From Propionicimonas sp. (GTDB lineage Bacteria; Actinomycetota; Actinomycetes; Propionibacteriales; Propionibacteriaceae): DNA of 50,825 bases. Positions 9,801 to 16,361 of this stretch are shown piece after piece (the first letter of the stretch is position 1; every line of letters starts with the position of its first letter). The DNA is taken from NCBI GenBank assembly GCA_027492575.1, contig JAPUEM010000135.1, positions 1 through 50,825 of the forward strand, written 5' to 3'. A program made the translations under genes and the position numbers. The notes below the pieces were generated by a model. That model did no database searches and had not been told where the DNA came from. It saw only the letters and a program-made list of their open reading frames with translations.

Positions 9801-11667
9801 CGGAGACCTTCACGTAGACCGCCATCATCGGCTGGAAGGCCAGCCCGAGCGGCTTGGGGACGATCGGGATCTTCCACGCCTTGTCCCAGCCGGTGCAGTC
9901 GATCTTGACGCCCTTGGCGGCCGGCTGAACCGAGATCGACCCCTTCATCGTGGTCAGCGGCACCCCGAAGAAGGGGGCGACCAGGGCCTGGACGTTCCCC
10001 TCGTGCACCCGGAACTGGAAGGTGCCGATGCTGCCGTCGGGCTGGTCGAGGGTGGAGTCGATCTTGCCGTAGAGCCCGGCCGAGGGGTCGGCCTTGCACT
10101 TGTCGGTCAGGGCCGTCGGGAGCAGCTCGGGCAGCGATCCGCCGGGCCCGCCGCCGGCCTGCGCGGCCTCCTCGCGGAGCCATTCCGGGCTGGCGTCGTC
10201 CTCCCACTCCAGCTGCTCCAGGCCCTCGCCGGCGTCGAGGAGCTGCATCGGGTAGCCGGCGGCCTGCACCAGGGCGTCGTCGAGGCCGATCGCGTAGTCG
10301 GCGAAGATCTCGCGGAGATCGCTGATCTGGACCGTGACGAGGGCGACCGGGATGCCCTGCCAGGTGGCGGTGAGGGTGGGCTGGCCGTCGGGTTCGACGA
10401 CCGTGCCCATCACGTCCGATCCCTCGGTGCTGACCACCCGCGAACCGGTGGCGGGCGGCGCACCGGTCAGGACGACCGGGTAGCGGACGATGCCGTCCGC
10501 CGAGCTGAACCGGATCAGGACCTGCTCCCAGCTGAACGGGCCGATGCCGCTCTCGTCGACGCCCGGCCAGCGCGTCATGGTGTCGGTGTCGAGGGTGAGG
10601 GACGCGGGCACGTCGGGCAGCGGGAAGAGCAGGTGGTCGTTGGCGATCTTCACCACGCCGGGCTTCAGCTGGGCGACCTGGATGGTGGCCGGAGTGACCG
10701 GGAGGTCGCCGTCCAGCCCGGTGAAGGTGAGCAGCGCGGTGCCGATGGCGCTGCCGGCGGTCACGGCGAAGCCGGCGCCGCTGCGGGCCACCGTCGCCAC
10801 CTCGTCGCCGACCAGGACGGGGCTGGCGCCCAGCGGGATGTCGACCGGGATCTGGGTGCCGTCGCTGTAGATCGCCCGCAGCCGCACCGCGCCCTTGTCA
10901 CTGGGCTCCAGCAGCAGGGATCCCGGGGAGACCTGCCAGGCGATCTGGATGGCGTCCGCGGCGGGGACGAGATCCTCCGGCTCCACCGGAACCGTCTCCG
11001 TGGGGGCCGGCGGCTCGGTGGGCGTCTCGGTCGGGGTCGGTGTCTCGGTCGGCGTCGGAGTCTCGGTCGGCGTCGGAGTCTCGGTCGGTGTAGGGGTCAC
11101 CGTCGGCGTGGGTGTCGGCGTCGGGGTAGGCGTCGTCGTGACGGTGGGCGTCGGAGTTGGCGTAGGCGTCACCGTCGGAGTTGGCGTAGGCGTCACCGTC
11201 GGAGTTGGCGTAGGCGTCACCGTCGGAGTTGGCGTAGGCGTCACCGTCGGCGTGGGTGTCGGAGTCGACGTCACCGTCGTGGTCACGATCGGCGTGGGAG
11301 TGGGGGTGGGCGTCGGAGCGGAGGTGGGTGTCGGGGTCGGCGAGGACGACGTCTTGGTGGGCTTCGGGGAGGGGCTCGGCTTCGGCGTCGTCGATTTGCT
11401 CGGCCTGGGGGTCGGGGTCGCCGTCGTCCGCGTGGGGGTTGGTGTGGGGGTCGGGTCGGGCTCTTCGGGCTCGGTCTCCTCCGGTGCCGCTGTCGGTGTC
11501 GGGGTGGCCGAGGGCGTCGAGGGCGTTGTCGCGGTAGGAGAGGGCGTGGGCGCGGTGGGCGTGGTGGGAGCGGGTGCGCCGATCTCCCACGGCGCGATCA
11601 CTGCCAGCGCGATCACGATCGCGACCACGACCACCAACGCGATCGCCAAGAACCCCCACCTGCGCAT
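3844..11667 (-). CDS. Giant (2607 aa) membrane-anchored or secreted protein with vWD/GDPH domain
   Basis: An ATG preceded by GGGGGAGGG starts the protein. Residues 2-30 form one hydrophobic segment after MRRWG, acting as an uncleaved signal anchor. Residues 31-230 are almost only Pro/Thr/Ser (PTPTPTVT repeats), a wall-spanning stalk. Then come beta-rich Ig-like modules and, around 1402, a von Willebrand type D domain: GDPH at 1402-1405 ([18 protein letters not shown]) ending near [13 protein letters not shown]. After it come transthyretin/carboxypeptidase-regulatory-like beta modules ([11 protein letters not shown]...GRYTCTL). The tail (about 2550-2607) is Pro/Glu/Lys-rich and ends without LPXTG. 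In vWD proteins the Asp-Pro bond of GDPH can self-cleave; that is known of the family and inferred here. A TPR/BTAD regulator lies 84 bases upstream on the same strand. Function is unknown; adhesion or envelope structure is plausible. Confidence 0.85.
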   Translation of the reverse strand: MRRWGFLAIALVVVVAIVIALAVIAPWEIGAPAPTTPTAPTPSPTATTPSTPSATPTPTAAPEETEPEEPDPTPTPTPTRTTATPTPRPSKSTTPKPSPSPKPTKTSSSPTPTPTSAPTPTPTPTPIVTTTVTSTPTPTPTVTPTPTPTVTPTPTPTVTPTPTPTVTPTPTPTPTVTTTPTPTPTPTPTVTPTPTETPTPTETPTPTETPTPTETPTEPPAPTETVPVEPEDLVPAADAIQIAWQVSPGSLLLEPSDKGAVRLRAIYSDGTQIPVDIPLGASPVLVGDEVATVARSGAGFAVTAGSAIGTALLTFTGLDGDLPVTPATIQVAQLKPGVVKIANDHLLFPLPDVPASLTLDTDTMTRWPGVDESGIGPFSWEQVLIRFSSADGIVRYPVVLTGAPPATGSRVVSTEGSDVMGTVVEPDGQPTLTATWQGIPVALVTVQISDLREIFADYAIGLDDALVQAAGYPMQLLDAGEGLEQLEWEDDASPEWLREEAAQAGGGPGGSLPELLPTALTDKCKADPSAGLYGKIDSTLDQPDGSIGTFQFRVHEGNVQALVAPFFGVPLTTMKGSISVQPAAKGVKIDCTGWDKAWKIPIVPKPLGLAFQPMMAVYVKVSADATVKLNRAADVDYSVKFGFGARAGFSFDTANGLQPVWEYVPPTADGHVEWDTLASTLGLDRDGTSPVALSAEVGVGEYVGVQFGIQMLGDIAPLLDEIAKVPFIAGWLRDGIQQFADNLKVTFIDTRLGIKGAAIFGNTQAVLDQGKSENQISLLGVAEGKFTTEKIDRFFGIIGMFTPRLEVKLFPDQKYGIASLYRHLEAGKAVVEVDGKKIADAVTAITVHPDEQLVIELPVVHKPESVITFGNVSDPPLTDAGLYRDDGALIPPQDQPFEVTAAGSTVKLTHQFTKAECEGDYAETKTFIVVPYNTFAGLDSPGWAGRVGVVCTKPTLGFAQTPESAEPVTEVEITDQSTKTVAVVGTGLRNPLDFKVETEAAWLKLEPATGTLPATEAEAKPSGLPLTLTADCSAPEQLYGRQTTTVTLTETSEHKVIEGDPSDLTVTVDCSESLKLLPADVQLDFRNTQREVTLRAEVNGERTWRIGAHSPWLNVTVADGEDGALPPGLSVHSVNLAVDTATVSCDPVLGTAQGSFTVEVDSGNGVSSVDGTVGYRCHDPELTLTPTTATLTGGTEQKLTVGLRYATAATTLGVSVLDGLPLQVTPMTAPLANGATTQLTLTPTCSDQSSHTGSVVITGTGVDLPVTAAVTVRCDVGFEVAPAELSGLYGDATLTWTGFDGGIDWQVESLPSWLQLNDGTPGQYVSDPQAVGSATASFSVVGLTEGACGQSAYDRATDIRFIAQPTDPASSIGRFTRTVHYSFHRDATPDCPKGPQTAHAGGDPHLISFDGNYFDAQLLGDYVFVEPTRDDPALPTVVARLEPSVLGSHTAGAVSSVYGVSVETGDARVSLYAQPTFGVYVNGQPVTLAYDEPLAIGPGASVVLTAGWVGDVVTVTAGPVLVQVTRYAHIFNLAVTAPTGTAVHGFLGSPDGNRANDRDGADGVEHDEFNGYSAGREAILDFGASWRITDPARTPLTERASDYFNAQVPDAIDPEQLAAAEAAVRERLPQLLPPLCDAVVSDYLIEAIALEVWAFPDIGLDATISHWTSLVCSYVVSGTVTASLDGSTSVVGGLTVTVDLPGAPPCTAASGTDGRYTCTLTPLTAAEAGGFTPPETGGPTGTVTVSRPGGDPVGTAPVTFDELATNGQSLSTTADVSVDPSVLRAVILHGTLTRDGAPLTGAVTIPIHQYNGPLYGGLRTVVVYPDADGSYSTTLLLAQATQQIGLGLDQSPSFRHPPHNSPNWRVLESGVTDARFDWDDSGYRLVFGGTVSQALLDAGAAQTTIKVRATVRLPDGSLRLDQVYSQNLSCTDQGPWNSTTRLAGCFDGTSFGGEFELPAPATWAEVTIASPALAHEEIHLIDLKPGANPLVLFGRGWGGEVRGASVLVTGVTPQVRQDYGFPWNAELSLVQRGPGWGAGQGVRIYDTFGYDDDLTEAEWIWYLKPDATSAGADATGSVFGSSAPTEVALAGVTAWPVRVAGYDVTARDWPDASVLVRFRTPDPGAWGPDTRITVTGLTEGEPSSDPVTVDRDVTDSPRERIAGTIAVTGYATMIDGWFAFPAGTDGVRVETVDRQTGAKAVVDHGIGEVIDPLAFHILSLQIEVTDDDGPVGYPVRASLISDSDLGEHQVFAGTVRPVAGVLSLVTLVPLDLVPEGARVALVLRPMQGEWDDGSISFYPQASNRPQRWTIDSWHYGIPSDWADGAADTRLSFGMTLSSALRETEWEDAVVTVTGGGEELASWKLTDVAAYADGDYAEGSVAEDFDKPELTVSRPVLVPVEVSRVKLTVSFPDSDHEWTLEREIDVADSAEIQIADIATCTAEIGVSLSDGGEYPGPWVAGFAFVRDPDPGEDDDGWWRQTVGVPAGTASVRLVGWLPHQDEEQPVQVWVEWTEHSTGTGASFDLDTQGDSSAGLGFVYSEPQGRRAAASSSPSDEEAAPESDEPEAPKPEAPKPETPKAEEPTSEPEPEEPAPSPSETEPSEADPPG
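11051..11248 (-). repeat. Tandem repeats coding the Pro/Thr stalk
   Basis: Four identical 24-bp units (GGAGTTGGCGTAGGCGTCAC+CGTC) fill 11153-11248. Two identical 18-bp units (GGCGTCGGAGTCTCGGTC) fill 11051-11086, with degenerate units between. All are multiples of three and encode PTPTPTVT and PTETPT blocks, so copy-number changes would lengthen or shorten the stalk without a frameshift. Confidence 0.9.
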
Positions 11668-11751
11668 GACCCTCCCCCGGGGTGCCAACCTCGGCGGCGA
11701 GCCTGTCAAAGCGGTGTACCAGCGGCGTACCACCCGCGTACCACGTCCCGG

Positions 11752-13638
11752 TCAGCCCTCCAGGCTGGCGGCGATCTGCCGGCCGCGCTCCTCCCAGGCC
11801 CGGGCGGCGGCGCCGTCGCCCGCCTGAGCGAAGGCGCGGGCGATCTGCCACGCGATCGGCTCGTCGAACGGCTCGAGCGCGAGCAGTCGTTCGGCCTCGT
11901 CGGCGGCCGCGGCCGGATCGCCGGCATCGGCCAGGGCGGTCACCAACCGGCGGCGCACCTCGGCGGCCAGCTGCTGGTAGTGCCGCCGGTAGGCGTCGAT
12001 CCGCTCGCCCGCCACGCCGGGCAGCAGGGTGCCGCCGCAGCGCGCCAGCGCCTCGCGCAGGGCCTGCGGGGAAAGATCCGCCCCCCGGTAGCCGAGCGAG
12101 CGGACGGATCTTTCGAAGTCCACGGCGTCGACCGTGACGGCCGGGTCGAGCCGCAGCCCTTCCGGTGTCCGCTCGACGATCGCAGCCACCCGCCGCACCC
12201 GCGCGACCACGTTGCGGAGCCGCTGCCGGGCCAGCACCAGGTCGACGTCGGGCCACAGCGCGTCGCAGACCTCGTCGATCTCCAGCGGCCGCGAGGACAT
12301 CGCCAGGACGCCGGCCAGCGCCGCCGGATGCCCCTCGGGCAAGGGGCGACGCACGCCGTCCTGCTCCACGGCCGCCCCGCCGAAGAGCACCAGCCGGATG
12401 CTCGGCGGCGGCGGGTCGAGCAGGGCGCTCACCCGCGCCCACCGCTCCGGCTCGAGCCGGCCGGCCAGTTCCGGATGACCGATCCCCGTCAGGTCGTGGC
12501 GCACCTCGGCAGCCAGTTCCGAGGCCAGATCGCGCCGGCCGGCCGCCAGCGCCGCATCGGCGAGCAGCACCTGCCAGTGCCAGCGTCGTGGTTCCTGCCA
12601 GCCGAGGTCGAGGTGCCGTCCGATCGCCGCCACCGCGTCCTGGGGTCTGCCGTCCAGCAGGTCGATCAGGCCGCGGACGCCGAGATCCTGGCCCTCGCCG
12701 ATGCCCTCGCCCCGGTCGGCCAGCAGCGCGTAGCGCTCCCGCGCCAGGTCGTCCCGGCCCTGGCGGAAGGCCCAGAGCACGGTGTCGGCGAGGAACTCGT
12801 TGCCTGCCTTGCCGCGGTACCAGTCACCGGGGTGCTGCTGGGCCTGCGCGATCCACCGGTCGCAGCCGGCCGGATCGCCCTGCAGGTCGCAGATCCGGGC
12901 CAATTCCCAGGCGGCGTAGCCGATCAGGCGCTCGTCGCCGTGGTGGGTGCCGATCGCGTGCGCCTCGGTGAGCTCGGCGGCGGCCCGTCCCAGGTCGCCG
13001 ACCATGGCGCGGCACTCGGCAAGGTAGGTCAGCTGCACCCCGCGTGCGCTGGATCCCTCGGGCAGCAGGCCGATGCTGCGCTCCAGAGCGGTGATCGCAC
13101 GGTCATAGAGCCGCTGTGCGGCGTACACCAGGTAGCCCAGCACCAGCAGTGCCTCGGCCTGCAACTCGGGTTCGTCGAGCACCCGGAACAACCCCACGGC
13201 CTCGCTCAGCAGGTCGCCGGCCCGCGAGAGCCGCTCGGGCTGCGCCGTCCACGCCGCGGCGTAGCCCACGCAGAAGAGCAGGCGTGCCCGGGTGCCCAGC
13301 TCGGAATCCGGGCAGTCGCGAAGCAACTCCCGTCCGGTCGCGTCGATGCCCTCCGCTTCGTCGAGGGTGCGGAGCCGGCCCGCCTGCCAGCGCAGCCGCT
13401 CGGCCGCCAGCGCCCGCCGCAGCACCGGGTCGGCGCTGGCCGCGACCAGTCGTGCGGCATCGGTCAGGATGCGGTCGGCGCGGCCGGCCTGCTGTCGTAG
13501 CATGGCCAGGCGAAAGAGCCGCAACAACGTCCGGCCCTGCTCATCCGGTGGCACCGGTGTGGCGAGCGCCACCGCGTGGGCTTCGGCGAGGTCGGTGTGT
13601 TCCCACGACTCGGGCCTCGGCACCGGCAGCAGGCTCAT
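11752..13638 (-). CDS. TPR protein with C-terminal wHTH-BTAD (SARP-like) regulator module
   Basis: The protein has 628 residues. The first 400 or so are helical tetratricopeptide-like repeats (for example EAEALLVLGYLVYAAQRLYDRAITALERSIGLL). Residues 412-490 are a winged-helix DNA-binding module of the OmpR/SARP type (IRLVLFGGAAVEQDG...DEVCDALWPDVDLVLARQRLRNVVARVRRV). Residues 505-628 are a bacterial transcriptional activator domain (ALREALARCGGTLLPGV...AADEAERLLALEPFDEPIAWQIARAFAQAGD). Classical SARPs have the DNA-binding part first, so the order is unusual. AGGAGG lies 6-7 bases before the ATG. The gene is followed on the same strand by the giant vWD protein, which it probably controls. A palindrome in the first BTAD helix region (12071-12114) looks like an insertion. 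Confidence 0.75.
   Translation of the reverse strand: MSLLPVPRPESWEHTDLAEAHAVALATPVPPDEQGRTLLRLFRLAMLRQQAGRADRILTDAARLVAASADPVLRRALAAERLRWQAGRLRTLDEAEGIDATGRELLRDCPDSELGTRARLLFCVGYAAAWTAQPERLSRAGDLLSEAVGLFRVLDEPELQAEALLVLGYLVYAAQRLYDRAITALERSIGLLPEGSSARGVQLTYLAECRAMVGDLGRAAAELTEAHAIGTHHGDERLIGYAAWELARICDLQGDPAGCDRWIAQAQQHPGDWYRGKAGNEFLADTVLWAFRQGRDDLARERYALLADRGEGIGEGQDLGVRGLIDLLDGRPQDAVAAIGRHLDLGWQEPRRWHWQVLLADAALAAGRRDLASELAAEVRHDLTGIGHPELAGRLEPERWARVSALLDPPPPSIRLVLFGGAAVEQDGVRRPLPEGHPAALAGVLAMSSRPLEIDEVCDALWPDVDLVLARQRLRNVVARVRRVAAIVERTPEGLRLDPAVTVDAVDFERSVRSLGYRGADLSPQALREALARCGGTLLPGVAGERIDAYRRHYQQLAAEVRRRLVTALADAGDPAAAADEAERLLALEPFDEPIAWQIARAFAQAGDGAAARAWEERGRQIAASLEG
12071..12114. repeat. 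44-bp hairpin element inside the BTAD gene
   Basis: GAAAGATCCG (12071-12080) and CGGATCTTTC (12105-12114) are perfect 10-bp inverted arms around a 24-base core. It lies at the wHTH/BTAD junction and codes for RSVRSLGYRGADLS. The encoded words (RSV, ADLS) recall the TDLP/GRSV ends of the 71-bp elements in opposite order, but the DNA ends differ, so kinship is uncertain. Confidence 0.5.
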
Positions 13639-13800
13639 CGGCGCCTCCTCGCCGCACCGGCGACCACCACGGTGTTCATGAGTCTCATCCTCGCTCGCCT
13701 CGGAACTCCTGAACCCGGCGTTCCAGGTCTCGGGCGTGGCCGCGATGCTGTCGGCTGATGACAGCCTGCCTCGTCAGCACCTACTCCTGGGGCTGACCGG

Positions 13801-13950
13801 TCAGAGCTGCTGGCGTCGGACGAACGCCGCCATCGCGGGCACCGTGTAGGCGACGACACCGTGGTCCGGCGAATAGATCAGCCCCTTGCTGATCAGGCTC
13901 GCCCGGGTGGGACCCGCACCGGGAGAATAGGGGTTCATCACCGGATCCAT
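13801..13950 (-). pseudogene. Internally deleted relic of an ATP-binding (AAA/archaeal-type) protein gene
   Basis: An open frame of 49 codons reads MDPVMNPYSPGAGPTR and then ASLISKGLIYSPDHGVVAYTVPAMAAFVRRQQL. The first part matches the usual start of a family of about 370-400-residue actinobacterial ATP-binding proteins (NPYxPGAGxPP...). The second matches their usual end (L..KGLIYSPEHGxxAFTVPxxxxFxRR). The whole ATPase core between them is missing, so one deletion has fused the two ends in frame. The recognition is from memory of the family and should be confirmed by search. The gene points the same way as the P-type ATPase and lies just downstream of its stop. Confidence 0.6.
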
Positions 13951-13964
13951 CGGACCCCCTCAAG

Positions 13965-14013
13965 ATCTAGCAATATATAGCGCCGTATAGCGTTTTGCTA
14001 TACAGGGCTAGAT
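13965..14013. promoter_or_regulatory. A+T-rich nested palindromes at the 3' end of the Cu ATPase gene
   Basis: In strongly AT-rich surroundings, GTATAGC (13985-13991) and GCTATAC (13997-14003) are perfect 7-bp arms around GTTTT. Outer ATCTAG (13965-13970) and CTAGAT (14008-14013) form a second layer. The right part lies inside the last codons of the ATPase. It may be a terminator for the copper operon, an operator/promoter of the deleted ATP-binding gene, or the scar of an insertion. Confidence 0.45.
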
Positions 14014-16361
14014 TTCACTAGATATGGGCCGACACGACCGGGGTCGAAGCGGCGCAGGCGCATCGAGTTGGTCACCACGAAGATGCTCGACAGGGACATC
14101 GCGAAGCCGGCGATCAGCGGGTTGAGATGGCCGGACGCGGCCAGCGGGATCGCGGCGACGTTGTAGCCGAAGGCCCAGATCAGGTTGCCGCGGATGGTGC
14201 CCAGGGTGCGGCGGGCGAGCACGATCGCGTCCGGGATGGCCGCCAGGTTGCGGCGGACCAGGATGATGTCGGCCGACTTCAGGGCGACGTCGGTGCCGCT
14301 CACCACGGCCATGCCGAGGTTGGCGGTGGCCAGCGCGGCGGCATCGTTGATGCCGTCGCCGACCATCGCCACCCGCTTGCCGTCGGCCTGCAGTCGCTCG
14401 ATCACCTGCGCCTTCTCGGTGGGCAGCACCTGGGCGATCACCTCGTCGACGCCCACCGCGGCCGCAACGTCGCGGGCGGCGGCCTCCCGGTCGCCGGTCA
14501 ACAGGACGGTGCGCAACCCGAGCTTGCGCAGCCGCGCGACGGCCGGCGCGGCGGTCTCCTTGAGCGCGTCCGCCACGGCGAACCCGCCCTGCAGTGAGCC
14601 GTCCACGGCGACCAGGACGGGGGTGCGTCCGGCTTCGGCGGCGGTGTGCAGGAAGTCCTCCGCCGCGTCGATCGGGACGCCACGGTCACGCATCAGCTCG
14701 GCATTCCCGAGCAGCACCTCGGCATGGACCGGCCCTTCGACAGGCTCAGGGATCGTTCCGCCCTGCGTCACGTCCGTTCGGCCCCTCACGATCCCTGAGC
14801 TTGTCGAAGGGTCGTGCGGCGTGGACGATACGCGTCCGGTCACCCCGTGGCCGGGGAGGGCGGTCACCTCAACGGCCTCGTGAAGGGTCAGGCCCCGGGC
14901 TTCGGCGGCGTCCACCAGCGCCCGTGCGATCGGGTGCTCGGAGTAGCGCTCGACGGCGGCGGCCAGCGCCAGCACCTCGTCCTCGGCGCCGAGCGTCCAG
15001 GCGGATTCCAGGGTCATCCGGCCGGTGGTGAGGGTGCCGGTCTTGTCGAGGACGACGGTGTCGATGGCTCCGGAGGCCTCCAGGGCGTCCGGGCCTTTGA
15101 TCAGGATGCCGAGCTGGCCGCCGCGTCCGACGCCGACCATCAGGGCGGTCGGGGTGGCCAGGCCGAGGGCGCAGGGGCAGGCGATGATGAGCACCGACAT
15201 GGCCGCGCTCAGCGCGCTGCGCACGTCACCGGTGGCGAGCAGCCAGCCGACCAGGGTGAGCGCGGCGATCCCCAGCACGGCGGGGACGAAGACCACCACC
15301 ACCTTGTCGACCAGGGTCTGGACGGCGGCCTTGCGGGCCTGGGCCTGCTCGGCCATCACCGCCAGCTGGGCGAGCTGGGTGTGGGCGCCGACCTGTTCGG
15401 CCTGGACGATCAGGGCGCCGGTGGTGTTGGTGGTGCCGGCCAGGACGCGGGTGCCTTCGGCGACCTCCTGCGGCACCGGCTCGCCGGTCATCGCGGACGT
15501 GTCGACGGCCGAGACGCCGACCAGCACCCGTCCGTCGGTGGCGATCCGCTCCCCCGGACGGACGACGAACCGCTCCCCCACCTTCAGCGTGCCGATCGGC
15601 ACCACCTGCTCGACCCCGTCCCGGATCACCCGGACGGTGGACGGCGCGAGCCGTCCGATCGCGGTGAGGACGCCGCGGGCCGAGCGCTTGGAGCGGGCCT
15701 CGACGTAGCGTCCGGCGAGCAGGAAGGTGGTGATCGCGGCCGCGGCTTCAAGATAGAGGCTGTCGGCGCCGTCCGGCACCTCGCCCCAGCCGATCCAGTA
15801 GCCGTCCCCCGGCACGCCCAGGATCGTCGCCACCACCGACCAGGTGAAGGCGGCCAGGATGCCGAGCGAGACCAGGGTGTCCATGCTGGTTCCGCCGTGA
15901 CGCAGGTTGCGCCAGGCGGCCTTGTGGAAGGGCCAGGCGCACCAGAAGACCACCGGGATCGCGCCCACGATCAGCGCCCACTGCCAGCCGGGGAACCGCA
16001 GCGCCGGCGCGAGCGCCATGCCGATCGCGGCGTTGCCGAGCGGGACGGTGATCAGCGCGGCGACGATCAGCCGATTGCGCAGCAGCTTGACCCGGTCGGC
16101 GTAGCCGTCCGACTCGTCGTCCTCGCTGACCGGCTTGGCACCGTAGCCGGCAGCCTCGACGGCCTTCACCAGTTCGGGGGCGCGCTCGGGCGCTACGCCG
16201 AGCACAACGGCCCGTTCGGTGGCGTAGTTGACGGTGGCGTTGATGCCGTCCAGCTTGTTGAGCTTGCGTTCGATGCGGCTGGCGCAGGCCGCGCAGGTCA
16301 TGCCGGAGATGTCGAGTTCGACGCGGTCGAGCAGGGTCTGATCGGGCAGGGTGTCGGTCAT
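13998..16361 (-). CDS. copA: Cu(I)-exporting P1B-type ATPase
   Basis: The 787-residue protein has an N-terminal metal-binding domain with GMTCAAC (Cys23, Cys26). It continues with membrane helices, the TGE actuator motif (MTGEPVP), CPC at 395-397, the phosphorylated Asp439 in DKTGT, SEHP near 473 and GDGIND near 668. The late-helix signatures YN (FGYNVAAIP) and MxxSS (FAMSLSSIF) mark the Cu(I) subtype. It pumps Cu(I) out of the cytoplasm. Its ATG overlaps the stop of the CopD-CtaG gene by four bases (ATGA), so the two are probably translated together; a longer upstream frame is only the CtaG gene read out of phase. Residues about 518-543, between GHGVTGRV and VLLGNAELM of the nucleotide-binding domain, are encoded by a REP insertion. 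Confidence 0.93.
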   Translation of the reverse strand: MTDTLPDQTLLDRVELDISGMTCAACASRIERKLNKLDGINATVNYATERAVVLGVAPERAPELVKAVEAAGYGAKPVSEDDESDGYADRVKLLRNRLIVAALITVPLGNAAIGMALAPALRFPGWQWALIVGAIPVVFWCAWPFHKAAWRNLRHGGTSMDTLVSLGILAAFTWSVVATILGVPGDGYWIGWGEVPDGADSLYLEAAAAITTFLLAGRYVEARSKRSARGVLTAIGRLAPSTVRVIRDGVEQVVPIGTLKVGERFVVRPGERIATDGRVLVGVSAVDTSAMTGEPVPQEVAEGTRVLAGTTNTTGALIVQAEQVGAHTQLAQLAVMAEQAQARKAAVQTLVDKVVVVFVPAVLGIAALTLVGWLLATGDVRSALSAAMSVLIIACPCALGLATPTALMVGVGRGGQLGILIKGPDALEASGAIDTVVLDKTGTLTTGRMTLESAWTLGAEDEVLALAAAVERYSEHPIARALVDAAEARGLTLHEAVEVTALPGHGVTGRVSSTPHDPSTSSGIVRGRTDVTQGGTIPEPVEGPVHAEVLLGNAELMRDRGVPIDAAEDFLHTAAEAGRTPVLVAVDGSLQGGFAVADALKETAAPAVARLRKLGLRTVLLTGDREAAARDVAAAVGVDEVIAQVLPTEKAQVIERLQADGKRVAMVGDGINDAAALATANLGMAVVSGTDVALKSADIILVRRNLAAIPDAIVLARRTLGTIRGNLIWAFGYNVAAIPLAASGHLNPLIAGFAMSLSSIFVVTNSMRLRRFDPGRVGPYLVKSSPV
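14733..14811. repeat. REP pair (TTCGACA-GCTCAGG family) inside copA
   Basis: CCCTTCGACAGGCTCAGGGA.. (14733-14756) and the reverse complement of 14788-14811 are 24-bp arms with one mismatch and a 31-base spacer. The element is read in frame as DPSTSSGIVRG...IPEPVEGP, the translation typical of this widespread REP class. It is embedded in the ATP-binding domain of the copper pump. Confidence 0.88.

Noticed and set aside
11051..11248. Regular short repeats, considered as a CRISPR array
   Set aside because: Units are 18 and 24 bp, adjoining with no spacers, and encode a PT-rich stalk.
13639..13800. Small frames between the BTAD gene and the ATPase relic
   Set aside because: No ribosome binding site or family resemblance; more likely the BTAD promoter region, though no clear boxes are seen.
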